Origin: an uncultured Roseobacter sp.
Lineage (GTDB): Bacteria > Pseudomonadota > Alphaproteobacteria > Rhodobacterales > Rhodobacteraceae
Direction: 5' to 3'
Assembly (NCBI RefSeq): GCF_947495025.1
Contig: NZ_CANLXG010000001.1
Span: 186,001-250,000 of the forward strand
DNA: 64,000 nt
The notes below the pieces were generated by a model. The model saw nothing but the letters and a program-made list of their open reading frames with translations, was not told where the DNA came from and did not search any database. This document shows positions 34,601-42,104 of the stretch, in pieces. The translations under genes and the position numbers were made by a program. Each line of letters begins with the position of its first letter. Position 1 is the first letter of the stretch.

Positions 34601-34724
34601 CGTGGTGATCATCTGTGGTCTGAGCTTTGCGACGATCCTGACCCTGATCGTTGTGCCGACGCTCTATACGATCTTTTTCCGCATCCCGCCGGCCTCCGGA
34701 GAGAAAAGCACACCAGCCGGGTAA
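31665..34724 (+). CDS. RND-family efflux pump, inner-membrane transporter
   Basis: A 1019-residue AcrB-type transporter with twelve membrane segments. It opens MDLARFAIEKRLISALATVL; TM4 contains LGMLVDNAIVVVEG, where the Asp is the proton-relay residue. GFLAFSPIGFSPDNTGEYAG and the C-terminal ILGVLSLAGMLIKNAIVLID repeats are typical. It expels drugs or toxic compounds driven by protons; substrate class is unclear, and the heavy-metal subgroup motifs were not seen. It forms a two-gene unit with the adaptor; the following genes are convergent. Confidence 0.92.
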   Translation: MDLARFAIEKRLISALATVLILLGGYFAYTALPRFEDPEFIIRQAQIITPYPGASAEEVVGEVTEVVENALQQLSGVDEVTSVSSPGRSTVKIEFTIASTKTRDQLAQKFTQMRAKISDIAGDLPPNALPSIVYDDFGDVYALYFAIVGDDYSLSELYEYGKDLQRDLVTVDGVSKVVLSGVQEEVIYVEYAPARLIELGLAPSQIANLLEGQNLVTPGGSVQAGPARLTVRAPAAVDSIQAIENLVIANPQNGATFRLSDIAEVSRGFVEPAASLLYRNGRPAIGLGVSNNIGGNVVNMGDLVKERMAELISERPIGMDVETISDQSSSVRVSVNDFVMNVVLALAIVVGTLLIFMGLRSGILMGGILLITVAGTLLGMYLYGLDMQRISLGALIIALGMLVDNAIVVVEGTLVRVQAGESPEDASIAVVNQTKWPLLGGTIVGFLAFSPIGFSPDNTGEYAGSLFWTVSIALLFSWLVAIWLTPYYCTLLLKPGKETEKGENIILRGYRVFLNRAIRIRWITVAIVVGLFASALAMFSQVPPGFFPASTREQFVVDYFLPEGADISVTEANISEIAAHIRELPGVTGTNTTIGQGHTRFMLTYEAADASSAYAQILVDVEEFAQIAGLVSEVQPWIDENFPAANAKVWKFMLGPGGGAKIEARFYGNDPAVLRDLAAQAKQVMADYGAIAIKDDWGELRPVIRPVINTENARRLGLTQGEIVSAIYGHMNGTRIGTYREAEELRPIIMRPFEPERDDAARLQDVQIFSQVAGTYVPVAQVVDEFRLVYEAGNLQRFDRQLGITAQSDNAEGVLSGDLFEQVRGPIEAIELPPGYTMSWEGEYGSSAEANEGLAATMPLGFGAMIIVVLLLFNAMRQPLIIWLTVPLALIGVIWGLALSGTAMEFMAILGVLSLAGMLIKNAIVLIDETDSQIGQGKERLQAVVDAAVSRVRPVALGVLTTVLGVIPLLWDPFFKSLAVVIICGLSFATILTLIVVPTLYTIFFRIPPASGEKSTPAG

Positions 34725-34734
34725 TAAATCGGGC

Positions 34735-35418
34735 TCAGGCCAGCTGCTGCCAGGCCTGCAGGGCCTTCAGCGCTGCTGTCTGCGGCGCGCGGACGGCAAA
34801 CCCGGCCTGCGCCGTGCCGTGCAGGACGGTGGCATCGCGGTTGTCGTCCGGCACAATTATTCCGCGCGGTGAGCCGCCACGGGACCGGGCGCGAAAGGCC
34901 TGTGCGACCTGAGCGAGCACTTCATTCTGCGGGCCGGATGGGGCGGCGGCATCGTCTCCCCAGCAGAAGACGGCGCTGGCAACCGGTTTCAGACAGGCAA
35001 AGAGCAGCTTTTCCCTGCTCATGATCCGCAGGGGAAGGGTGGATATGTCAGCGGCCGGAATGCCGCCGGTTACGGGCACAGTTTCCGCGGGTCGCCCGAG
35101 ACAGGTCAGCTCAAGGATGCCGGGACGGGACAGCGCAGCCACCAGTGCGGATGGCATATCACCGGTGGCCACATCTGAGATGGACATCAACATGCCGCTG
35201 GCCGCGATAATCTGTGTTGGTTTTTGTGCGCCTGAACTGATTTCAAACGCACGGGGCAGTATGGTCTGCCCGGCGAGAGAGGCAATGCGGTTCAGTCGCG
35301 ACAGCAGGTCAGCCGGCAGTGTCTCTGCCCCGGACACAGTCGCGCCGGTGGCGTCAAAAAGCCTCTGCAGATCGTGTGACAGTGCCTGCTGCACTGGGGG
35401 CGGGAACGGTACGTTCAC
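34735..35418 (-). CDS. Unknown protein, 227 aa, end of the GTPase operon
   Basis: The GTG start at 35418 overlaps the previous gene's stop (GTGA), which fixes the start; the frame is open farther upstream but reads as noise. The protein begins MNVPFPPPVQQALSHDLQRL and contains a mixed alpha/beta pattern with no recognised motif. Ala-rich segments near the C-terminus end ALKALQAWQQLA. It is the last gene of the kinase/GTPase block and ends 10 bases from the convergent RND gene. Confidence 0.65.
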   Translation of the reverse strand: MNVPFPPPVQQALSHDLQRLFDATGATVSGAETLPADLLSRLNRIASLAGQTILPRAFEISSGAQKPTQIIAASGMLMSISDVATGDMPSALVAALSRPGILELTCLGRPAETVPVTGGIPAADISTLPLRIMSREKLLFACLKPVASAVFCWGDDAAAPSGPQNEVLAQVAQAFRARSRGGSPRGIIVPDDNRDATVLHGTAQAGFAVRAPQTAALKALQAWQQLA

Positions 35419-35801
35419 TGGTCTGCACCGTCCAGGTCCCGGGCCGCAATGCGTGTTTCCGAGAGGATATCGATAAGGCCATACCGGCCAGAGGCCGGGT
35501 TCTGGACACAGGTCAGATCGGTCCCTTCGCTGCCGTGCCTGACACAGATCTGATTGCACTGTGCATCAAAAAGAATAACCGTCTGCGCATCCGGAACTGC
35601 GATACCGGCCAGGGCAAAGCCATCGGATGCCCGTACTGTCAGTGCATCCAGGCGGTCCTGGCTTACAGGCGTATGTGCTGCGCTGGTCAGGGGCTGGCAT
35701 GTGCCGAGATCAGCAAACATCGCCACGTCGCATGGGGCGCACCTGTCTCTGAGAGCCGTCATTATGTCATCCGGTGTCCGGGCCTGGCGGGGCATTACCA
35801 T
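35415..35801 (-). CDS. Unknown protein, 128 aa, GTPase operon
   Basis: It starts one base after the stop of the 304-residue GTPase gene, with MVMPRQARTPDDIMTALRDR, and has five Cys residues (CAPCD, GTCQ, QCNQIC, TCVQ region). Middle strands such as GFALAGIAVPDAQTVILFDA suggest a compact alpha/beta domain. No family is recognised. Overlap with genes on both sides shows it belongs to the operon; a regulator or adaptor of the GTPases is a guess. Confidence 0.62.
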   Translation of the reverse strand: MVMPRQARTPDDIMTALRDRCAPCDVAMFADLGTCQPLTSAAHTPVSQDRLDALTVRASDGFALAGIAVPDAQTVILFDAQCNQICVRHGSEGTDLTCVQNPASGRYGLIDILSETRIAARDLDGADQ

Positions 35802-35802
35802 G

Positions 35803-36717
35803 TTACTCCGCGGCTCCGGACCACTGCTGCCGTTCGGCGCGTTGGCGGTTGGCAGAACGCGCGCTCAGGCGGACGCGGCGTGGGCGGACAACGCCATCGT
35901 CAGGGACGTCAGACACCTCTTCCGGCTCTTCGGTATCGCTCATCGCGTTGTCCCGTTCGATCGCTGCAAAGACCTCGTCTGTTGCTGTTTCGCCCTCTTC
36001 CAGAAGAGGCATGTCGGGCGCAGAGCGCATAAGGATCTCAATCAGGTGCTCACAGAATGCCGCGACACCGCTGGTTGCCCAGACACCGACATCTTCTTCG
36101 GCATTCAGCGCTTCAAGCAGGCTGACCGGAAAGATCTCTGAAAAAAGTCCGTCCGTTTCGCGCCTGATGCGTGTCAGAACACGGTCACGGTCGCGCGGGG
36201 TACGGAGCTTGTCGTACTGGGTGACCAGAAGCAGGTTCTCATACCGGGTGCGGTTGCGGATCGCCTCCCAGATCGCGGCCTCAGACTGGCGCCAGGCCTG
36301 GGTCGCATGCGTGCACCAGACCACATGGTCCGCTTCGCCAACGACCGTTTCCCACATATTGCGTGGCATGTTCGGATCCGAGATGCCTGGCATGTCAATG
36401 AGATCACACAATGCAAGCGTGTCGGCCTCCATCGTCACATGGATATAGCGCGTGTCGTCAAAGGAGACGTCATCGAGCGCATTCAGGGATACTTCGGTGC
36501 GCTGACCTTCCATGTCCACGACCGCAGCGCCAGGCGCACCATAGGTCATCAGCACAGGGGGCAGACGCGTCGCCGTTACGCGCATGGGCAGTGGCGCGCG
36601 CCCGAGCAGGATATTGCACAGAGTGCTCTTGCCGGCGCTGAATTCGCCCATCAGGGCCACGCGTGGTTTGCGGCCCGTTGGTTCCGGCATGAGGGTGTCG
36701 GCGGGGATGTCAGTCAT
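35803..36717 (-). CDS. Dynamin-like GTPase (small form, 304 aa)
   Basis: The GTPase domain occupies residues 18-235. The P-loop is GEFSAGKST (24-32), the switch II DxPG is DMPGI (Asp108) and the guanine motif is TQYDK (166-170), a variant of NKxD. The C-terminal 65 residues are acidic then basic (VRPRRVRLSARSANRQRAER), with no paddle or membrane helix. It starts within the stop of the larger GTPase (overlap 36714-36717). Dynamin-like proteins often work as pairs; this one looks like a partner lacking the long stalk. Confidence 0.82.
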   Translation of the reverse strand: MTDIPADTLMPEPTGRKPRVALMGEFSAGKSTLCNILLGRAPLPMRVTATRLPPVLMTYGAPGAAVVDMEGQRTEVSLNALDDVSFDDTRYIHVTMEADTLALCDLIDMPGISDPNMPRNMWETVVGEADHVVWCTHATQAWRQSEAAIWEAIRNRTRYENLLLVTQYDKLRTPRDRDRVLTRIRRETDGLFSEIFPVSLLEALNAEEDVGVWATSGVAAFCEHLIEILMRSAPDMPLLEEGETATDEVFAAIERDNAMSDTEEPEEVSDVPDDGVVRPRRVRLSARSANRQRAERQQWSGAAE

Positions 36718-38783
36718 TGCGCTGCATGCCTCACATTTTCCGGATCGGCAGAGAGCTTCTCAAATTCTGCCAGCAGGTCATCGATCGCGCGGGTTTTCTC
36801 CGCTTCATCTGCGCCAAGGCAAAGTGTTTCCAGCCCGTCCTTGTCTCCGCGGCTGTCGCCGATCTCGTAAAGAATATCGCGGTTCTGAGACATCAGTGTC
36901 TCGAGCACGGATTGCAGTCGCGCAGTGACATCAATGGTATGGCCGGTTTTGAGGTTCTCCATGAACTCCCGGGTTTCCGCCGAGATCAGGTCCTGGAACT
37001 GACGGGCAAAGGCCTTGTAACCCCGGGTACGCCGCCACCAGCTGGTCAGCCAGCCTTCGCGGAAATCCAGGGCGATGCTACCGGCAATGCCAACCGGTGC
37101 CGGCAGGTCCGGTGTGTCAGGCACAGACAGGCGCACGCCCTCCACCGCCTTGCCGAAAGCACGGAAATAGAATTCTGCGATATCAGTCACGGCATCGGTA
37201 TAATGCCTGTGCGCTGCAGCTCTTGCCCGGGTTTCGTAAACAGACGCCGCAGAGCGCAGCCGGCTGCGCAGACCGTCAGGGCTGAAACGCCAGGGCTGTT
37301 CCGGGCCGTAGTTTTCCAGATGGCGCACGAGCGCTGATGACGCGTTGTGCAGAAAGCCCGCATGCGCCCGGTCTGCGCGTTCGCGGAAACCATCCGTCAG
37401 TGTGCTGAGCGTTCTGGCCATTGCCTCTGTGTGCCGGTCCACCAGGCTGTCCAGCTCGCGGCGGATATCCTGCATGGTCATCCCCTCGGCCTGTGCCTCG
37501 CCGGAAATCCTGACTTTGTTGGCGGCCTGCTGGCCACTTGCCACAGTGCCGGCATCGGAAGCGACCCGGCGCAGGAGTGCGTTGCCGGTGGTGCCGGAAA
37601 TCTGCGCGGCAATCGCGGCCTGCAGCGCGGGCAGGCCCGATGCCTGCCACGCCGTTTCCGACAGTGTCTCGCCGGGTGGCACCGCACCGCGCTGCGCCAG
37701 AATCCCCGGACGGTCGCTGTCCGGAACGTCTCCTGACAGAGCCAGATGCGCCCAGAGCGCGCTGCCAAAAAGAATTGCGGCGTCCTCTGGTCCGCTGTTT
37801 CGGGACAGAACCTTGCGAATGCTCTGTTCAATCTGCGGAATCTCGTTCTGCGGATCTGACAGCTCGTCGCACCGGTTCACAAAGATGAGCACATCGCGGG
37901 AGGGCATCGCCGAGATCAGGCGGATCAGTCCCATATCCACCGAACTCAGCGCCTGGTGCGCTGACAGAACAACCACACAGAACCGGCTGGACCGGACCGC
38001 GTTGATCGTGACCTGCTCGCGCATCATGAATGTGTCATTTACCCCCGGAGTGTCCCGCAGACACATCGGCACGGGGGCGGACGGGCTTTCCAGCCACAGG
38101 TCCGCAGAGCGGGTTATGTCCGCAAAGCGGCCTTGTGTTTCCTTCGGGTCGCCAGAGGTGCCGTCCAGGTCATCGCCGAGGCAGATATACCGTTCGAGCA
38201 GTTCCGTGTCGAAACTGTCGTAATCGTGCTTCTGCCCCAGAAGAAGTTCGAATTTCCGTCCCAGACGTCGTTTCGATTTCTCGCGCAGGGCCGTGACCTG
38301 GGCGCGGATTTTTTCCTGTTCCTCCTCGGCGCCTGCACGTTCGGCAAGTTCGCCAAGACGACCACCTTTCTGAATCAGGCGATCCCATTCCGCCTCTTTC
38401 ATCAGCTGAAAACTGGCGTTTCCGACACAACGGGTCCCGCCGGGCCGGATATGCAGCGAGGTTACCACCGACGTCCAGGGGTTCACATCAGCAGGCAGCA
38501 GATCAGGCCAGCCTGCCATGGCGTTCACCAGCGTTGTCTTGCCGGACTTTACCTGACCCAGAAATGTCACGGCCGGTTCAAAACCCCCGAGGTCCTTTTC
38601 CAGGCGTGCTATCGGCTTTTTGGCCGAGGTGCCGGCCAGTCTGGCAAGTTGTGCTACTGCGCGGGACAGCTGCTCATGCCGTACGGCAAACTCCACAAAC
38701 GCATCAGGCGCCTCCGGCAGAAACCCGTCCGGCCCCGTTGTTGTTTCGGTCTTTTGTTCATCTGTCTGCGGCGTATCGGTCAT
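36714..38783 (-). CDS. Dynamin-like GTPase (large form, 689 aa)
   Basis: The GTPase core has P-loop GQVKSGKT (76-83), DTPG at 244-247 and NRCD at 303-306 for guanine recognition. An insert between P-loop and switch II (about 130-200) is rich in charged helices. After residue 380 the protein is nearly all helical, as in dynamin stalks, with a hydrophobic/Trp-rich stretch near 600 (FREGWLTSWWRRTRGY) that could insert into membranes like a paddle. It lies 146 bases after the third GTPase in transcription order; that gap contains a long inverted repeat. Confidence 0.84.
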   Translation of the reverse strand: MTDTPQTDEQKTETTTGPDGFLPEAPDAFVEFAVRHEQLSRAVAQLARLAGTSAKKPIARLEKDLGGFEPAVTFLGQVKSGKTTLVNAMAGWPDLLPADVNPWTSVVTSLHIRPGGTRCVGNASFQLMKEAEWDRLIQKGGRLGELAERAGAEEEQEKIRAQVTALREKSKRRLGRKFELLLGQKHDYDSFDTELLERYICLGDDLDGTSGDPKETQGRFADITRSADLWLESPSAPVPMCLRDTPGVNDTFMMREQVTINAVRSSRFCVVVLSAHQALSSVDMGLIRLISAMPSRDVLIFVNRCDELSDPQNEIPQIEQSIRKVLSRNSGPEDAAILFGSALWAHLALSGDVPDSDRPGILAQRGAVPPGETLSETAWQASGLPALQAAIAAQISGTTGNALLRRVASDAGTVASGQQAANKVRISGEAQAEGMTMQDIRRELDSLVDRHTEAMARTLSTLTDGFRERADRAHAGFLHNASSALVRHLENYGPEQPWRFSPDGLRSRLRSAASVYETRARAAAHRHYTDAVTDIAEFYFRAFGKAVEGVRLSVPDTPDLPAPVGIAGSIALDFREGWLTSWWRRTRGYKAFARQFQDLISAETREFMENLKTGHTIDVTARLQSVLETLMSQNRDILYEIGDSRGDKDGLETLCLGADEAEKTRAIDDLLAEFEKLSADPENVRHAAQ

Positions 38784-38807
38784 ACTTGGGTGCCCGGGAG
38801 CTTTCTG

Positions 38808-38852
38808 GTTTCAAAAACAGGTATTGAATCGGATTTGTTCTGTATTTGAAAC
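38808..38852. repeat. Long inverted repeat upstream of the large GTPase gene
   Basis: GTTTCAAA-A-ACAG at 38808-38820 faces CTGT-A-TTTGAAAC at 38840-38852 around a 19-base centre. All bases pair except the opposed A residues. It is in the 146-base gap between two operon genes, 25 bases ahead of the large GTPase start. It could be an operator, a transcript hairpin or a processing site. Confidence 0.6.
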
Positions 38853-38929
38853 AAAATCTACGCAGCAGTCCGGGCGTTCATGTGTTGGAAATGTGGCGAC
38901 CATCCGGCATTGTTTCCGGATTTCGGGCT

Positions 38930-40048
38930 TTAAGCGTAAACGCGGCCGGATAGTTCCCGGCTGAGTTGCAAAAGAAGAGCAACAGCATTGCGTGCAGCAG
39001 AATCGGTGCTTTCCGCGCAGAACCGCTGCATATAAGCAGCGGCGTCTTCGGCTTCGGCGCGCAGGCGTACCGCGCCAGAGCCCTCGGGCGGATCGGCGGG
39101 TAACGTGGCAACCAGGTCTGAGACTGCAATCCTGCAGGTTGTCAGCACTCGGGCCCTGTCGGCACAATCTGAGCCTGCAGTCAGTCGCGCCAGACCGTTT
39201 TTCAGTGCGTTTTCGGCAGCGTCCGGGATGGCCCCCTGGACGCTGGTCTGCGCGGCGCTGATCTGATCCAGCAGCGCCTGAGCTCTGATCATGTCAGACT
39301 GCCGGGCAAGGCGGATAATCCGCGCAACATCGTCCAGTATCGCCTGGCCGCCTGATCTTCTGAGAATGCCGTAGGTGTCCCCGGCGTCTGCCGCGATCCC
39401 GGCACGATGCGCCACCAGCGGGTAGACGCCCATGAAATCAGCGCCTGCCGTTTCGCGTGCCTGTGCAAGCACAGTGGTCAGTCTGCCAGCAGCGTGCAGC
39501 CTGTCTGCCATGGTGATTACAAACAGGCTGTTGTCTTTCAGGTGATCCGGCAGATGTTGCCACAGGCCGGCACGTGCCACCCCCGCGCCTGAACACCAGA
39601 GCAGAATATCCGTCCGGGGCGCGATCATGTCCAGCAGGTCGCGGGCCATGCCCGGTTGATCGGACAAACAGATTTCTGTCAGACTGCGCTGTCTGAGGCG
39701 CGCGTCGGAAAGGGCAAAACGCAGCCGCATGGCCTGTTCCGGCAGAGTAAAATCATCACTCACGCCGTCAAAGGAAACGATTTCGCCGGTACTGTATTCG
39801 CAGGTTATCTTTTCCTGAGCTGCCCAGACGGTTTCTGTGATGGTCAGACCATCGGTCCGCGGCATGACATTGCCGCCGACCAGCATGTTTGCAACCGAGG
39901 TTTTTCCGCTGCCCCGCGTTCCGACCACGGCAATACGGACCGGACGTTCGAGGCTCGTGATCAGTCTCTGAGCAGAGGCGCGCTGCGTGTCGGAAAGCCC
40001 TTCGGATTTCAGGATCGTGCGCAGGGCTTCAGTAATTTCTGTCGCCAT
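38930..40048 (-). CDS. Dynamin-like GTPase (third, 372 aa)
   Basis: A GTPase with P-loop GTRGSGKTS (43-51) and switch II DQPG at 130-133. The usual guanine motif is replaced by ITMADRLH, so nucleotide choice is uncertain. A helical region follows from residue 230 to the end, with no obvious membrane segment. It starts 11 bases after the PP2C stop. With the two other GTPases it makes a set of three distinct paralogous or diverged proteins in one operon. Confidence 0.78.
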   Translation of the reverse strand: MATEITEALRTILKSEGLSDTQRASAQRLITSLERPVRIAVVGTRGSGKTSVANMLVGGNVMPRTDGLTITETVWAAQEKITCEYSTGEIVSFDGVSDDFTLPEQAMRLRFALSDARLRQRSLTEICLSDQPGMARDLLDMIAPRTDILLWCSGAGVARAGLWQHLPDHLKDNSLFVITMADRLHAAGRLTTVLAQARETAGADFMGVYPLVAHRAGIAADAGDTYGILRRSGGQAILDDVARIIRLARQSDMIRAQALLDQISAAQTSVQGAIPDAAENALKNGLARLTAGSDCADRARVLTTCRIAVSDLVATLPADPPEGSGAVRLRAEAEDAAAYMQRFCAESTDSAARNAVALLLQLSRELSGRVYA

Positions 40049-40059
40049 TTTTCCGTCTT

Positions 40060-40962
40060 TCAGAGCAGGGCCTGCGCCTGAGCGCGCCCGATCACCTGTT
40101 TCTTTTCACCATGCAGGTTCAGAAATATCCGCCGCGTTGCGACCCGGACCGGAGGGTCCTGACGCCGTGCACGGGGGTCCGAGACGCGGATCGTGCACAG
40201 CGCGATATTGTCCTGTTCCGGATCCTGCAGATCAAGAACGGCCTGCATCAGACGGTCCGTGATTTCAGACGCCGGGCGGAAGCGGTTTTCAAAAATCACC
40301 CGCGCGATCTGCACATCTGTCAGATACTGAAGCCCGTCGCTGGCCGCGACGATGATGTCGTCATGGCGCAGTTCAACCGGGACTTCACGACAGTCCACCT
40401 GCGGAATCCTGTTTCCCATCAGAGCGGATGTCAGGCAGTTCCGGTCCGGGTGCAGGTCCGCCAGTTCCTGCGACAGGGCGCCCTCATCCACGCGGTCCTG
40501 AAGCTGCTGGCCCAGAGAGTGCTCTTCGTTCAGGCGGAAAAGATGCTGTCCCCGGAACAGGTAGAGCGGGCTGTCTCCGACGGAGATCCAGTAGAGCTGA
40601 TTGCCTGAAATGACCGGCGCTACAAGCGTTGCGCCCATACCGGCTGTTTCAGGAAACTGCCGGATATAGGTCGCAAGACAGTCATTGGCGCCGTCGGTTG
40701 CGCGGCGCAGCAGACTGCCGATGTTCTCACCGGTGGCTGACGGATCGCCGGCCTGCATTTTCAGTTCACTGAAGACTTCCGTAACGACGACCTTGCTGGC
40801 GACATCGCCCGCGGCATGCCCACCCATTCCGTCCGCCAGAACAGCGAAACCGAGGTCCGCACCGGCAGTGAAATCTACCGCAAGAGTGTCTTCCTGACAG
40901 GCGCGGCGGCCCTGGTTGACTGCCGGGGCCGCATCGCAGAGAAACCTTTCCGTATCAGGCAT
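40060..40962 (-). CDS. PP2C-family Ser/Thr phosphatase
   Basis: A 300-residue metal-dependent phosphatase of the PPM/Stp type. The metal-binding motifs are CQEDTLAVD, FAVLADGMGGHAAGDVAS, WISVGDSPLYL, IIVAASDGLQYLTD and QDNIALCTI, all complete. A C-terminal tail (about 255-300) is basic. ATG 40962 overlaps the FHA stop by 8 bases; ATG 40986 is a second choice. It should remove phosphates placed by the kinase encoded upstream. Confidence 0.9.
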   Translation of the reverse strand: MPDTERFLCDAAPAVNQGRRACQEDTLAVDFTAGADLGFAVLADGMGGHAAGDVASKVVVTEVFSELKMQAGDPSATGENIGSLLRRATDGANDCLATYIRQFPETAGMGATLVAPVISGNQLYWISVGDSPLYLFRGQHLFRLNEEHSLGQQLQDRVDEGALSQELADLHPDRNCLTSALMGNRIPQVDCREVPVELRHDDIIVAASDGLQYLTDVQIARVIFENRFRPASEITDRLMQAVLDLQDPEQDNIALCTIRVSDPRARRQDPPVRVATRRIFLNLHGEKKQVIGRAQAQALL

Positions 40963-42076
40963 ATCTGGCGTCTTTTTGATCTTCATCGTTCCAGGAAAAC
41001 GCCTCGCCGCAAAGCGTAACAAGGCGGAGCGTCGTCTCGCCGATACGGATCAGGTCACCATTGGAAATCGTTTCTGTGCTCAGCAGTGGTTTGTCGTTGA
41101 GACGCACCAGGTTTGCCTTGCCGCTGTGCCCGATGAAAAAGCTGTTCTGCTCTGCATCATAGGCAACCGATACGTGGTTTTCGCGGGAAATTGCGTTGTC
41201 ACCGAAATTCAGTGCAACAGTCTGATCATCTGCGCGGCCGATGCGGGACACGCCGTCCTGCAGGGTAAAGGATGCACCGCGTCCGGGTCCGGACACCACA
41301 ACCATCCAGGCAACGGGGAACCGTGCCTGACCGCTGCGGGCCGCTTTCTCAATTGGGTCGAGGGCTGTATCGCTGTCGGTTGCAAAGCCCAGCAGGCGCG
41401 TTTTGACACGGCCGGAACTCTGAGCAGTACGGCCCGGCGTCGGAGCCGGCATTTCCAGCAGATCCGCGCTGTCAGACTCTGTCACCGCCTTTGGTTCCGG
41501 CGCGGTCCCGGGCGCTGTCGGGATGGCACGGGCGGCCGGGCGGTCACTCACCATCGCGCGCCGCATTTCGGCCAGCGAGGCCAGTGACGTCGCGGGGCCG
41601 TTTTCGGTTTCGTCCTCGTATGCCTCCCAGTCGTCAGAAGTTGCTTCTTCCTCGAGGGTCATTTCCTCGTTGTCTCCGGCAAGGTGACGCTCTGAGAAGA
41701 GCCGGTCCATAGGATCGTCAGACTGCGGCTCTGTGTCAGCATCCAGAGCCTCAGTTACGGCACGGCGTGCAGCTTCCAGCGTCATTTCATCCTCAGAGTC
41801 ATCCGCAAACGATGTTTCGTCCTCTTCGTCCCATGCGTCGTCGTCCCAGGTGCCGGCTCCATACTGATCATCATCATGACCCGGTGTCAGATCATCATCA
41901 CCGGGCAGATCTGTGCCGGATGTCTCCAGGTACTGGCCCAGATTAAGTGCTGCGGGTGATGTTTCCGCCGCTTCGTACTCGGGGGCGAAATCCAGCTGGT
42001 TTTCTTCTGCTGGCATGGAGGCGCTCACCGGTCCGGTGTTGCGCTTTTCATTGATAATATCGCGGATAAATTTCAT
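40955..42076 (-). CDS. FHA-domain protein with long acidic region
   Basis: A 373-residue protein. Residues 1-180 are highly acidic and probably disordered (DDDQYGAGTWDDDAWDEEDE and more). The FHA domain lies at about 255-360, with SRIGRADDQTVALNFGD, ISRENHVSVAYD and LVRLNDKPLLS, giving the Arg, Ser/His and Asn residues that read phosphothreonine. It would recruit partners phosphorylated by the kinase. Located between kinase and phosphatase genes. Confidence 0.88.
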   Translation of the reverse strand: MKFIRDIINEKRNTGPVSASMPAEENQLDFAPEYEAAETSPAALNLGQYLETSGTDLPGDDDLTPGHDDDQYGAGTWDDDAWDEEDETSFADDSEDEMTLEAARRAVTEALDADTEPQSDDPMDRLFSERHLAGDNEEMTLEEEATSDDWEAYEDETENGPATSLASLAEMRRAMVSDRPAARAIPTAPGTAPEPKAVTESDSADLLEMPAPTPGRTAQSSGRVKTRLLGFATDSDTALDPIEKAARSGQARFPVAWMVVVSGPGRGASFTLQDGVSRIGRADDQTVALNFGDNAISRENHVSVAYDAEQNSFFIGHSGKANLVRLNDKPLLSTETISNGDLIRIGETTLRLVTLCGEAFSWNDEDQKDARYA

Positions 42077-42104
42077 CGGTTTCTCCGTTTTCAGTCTGTT
42101 CTGC

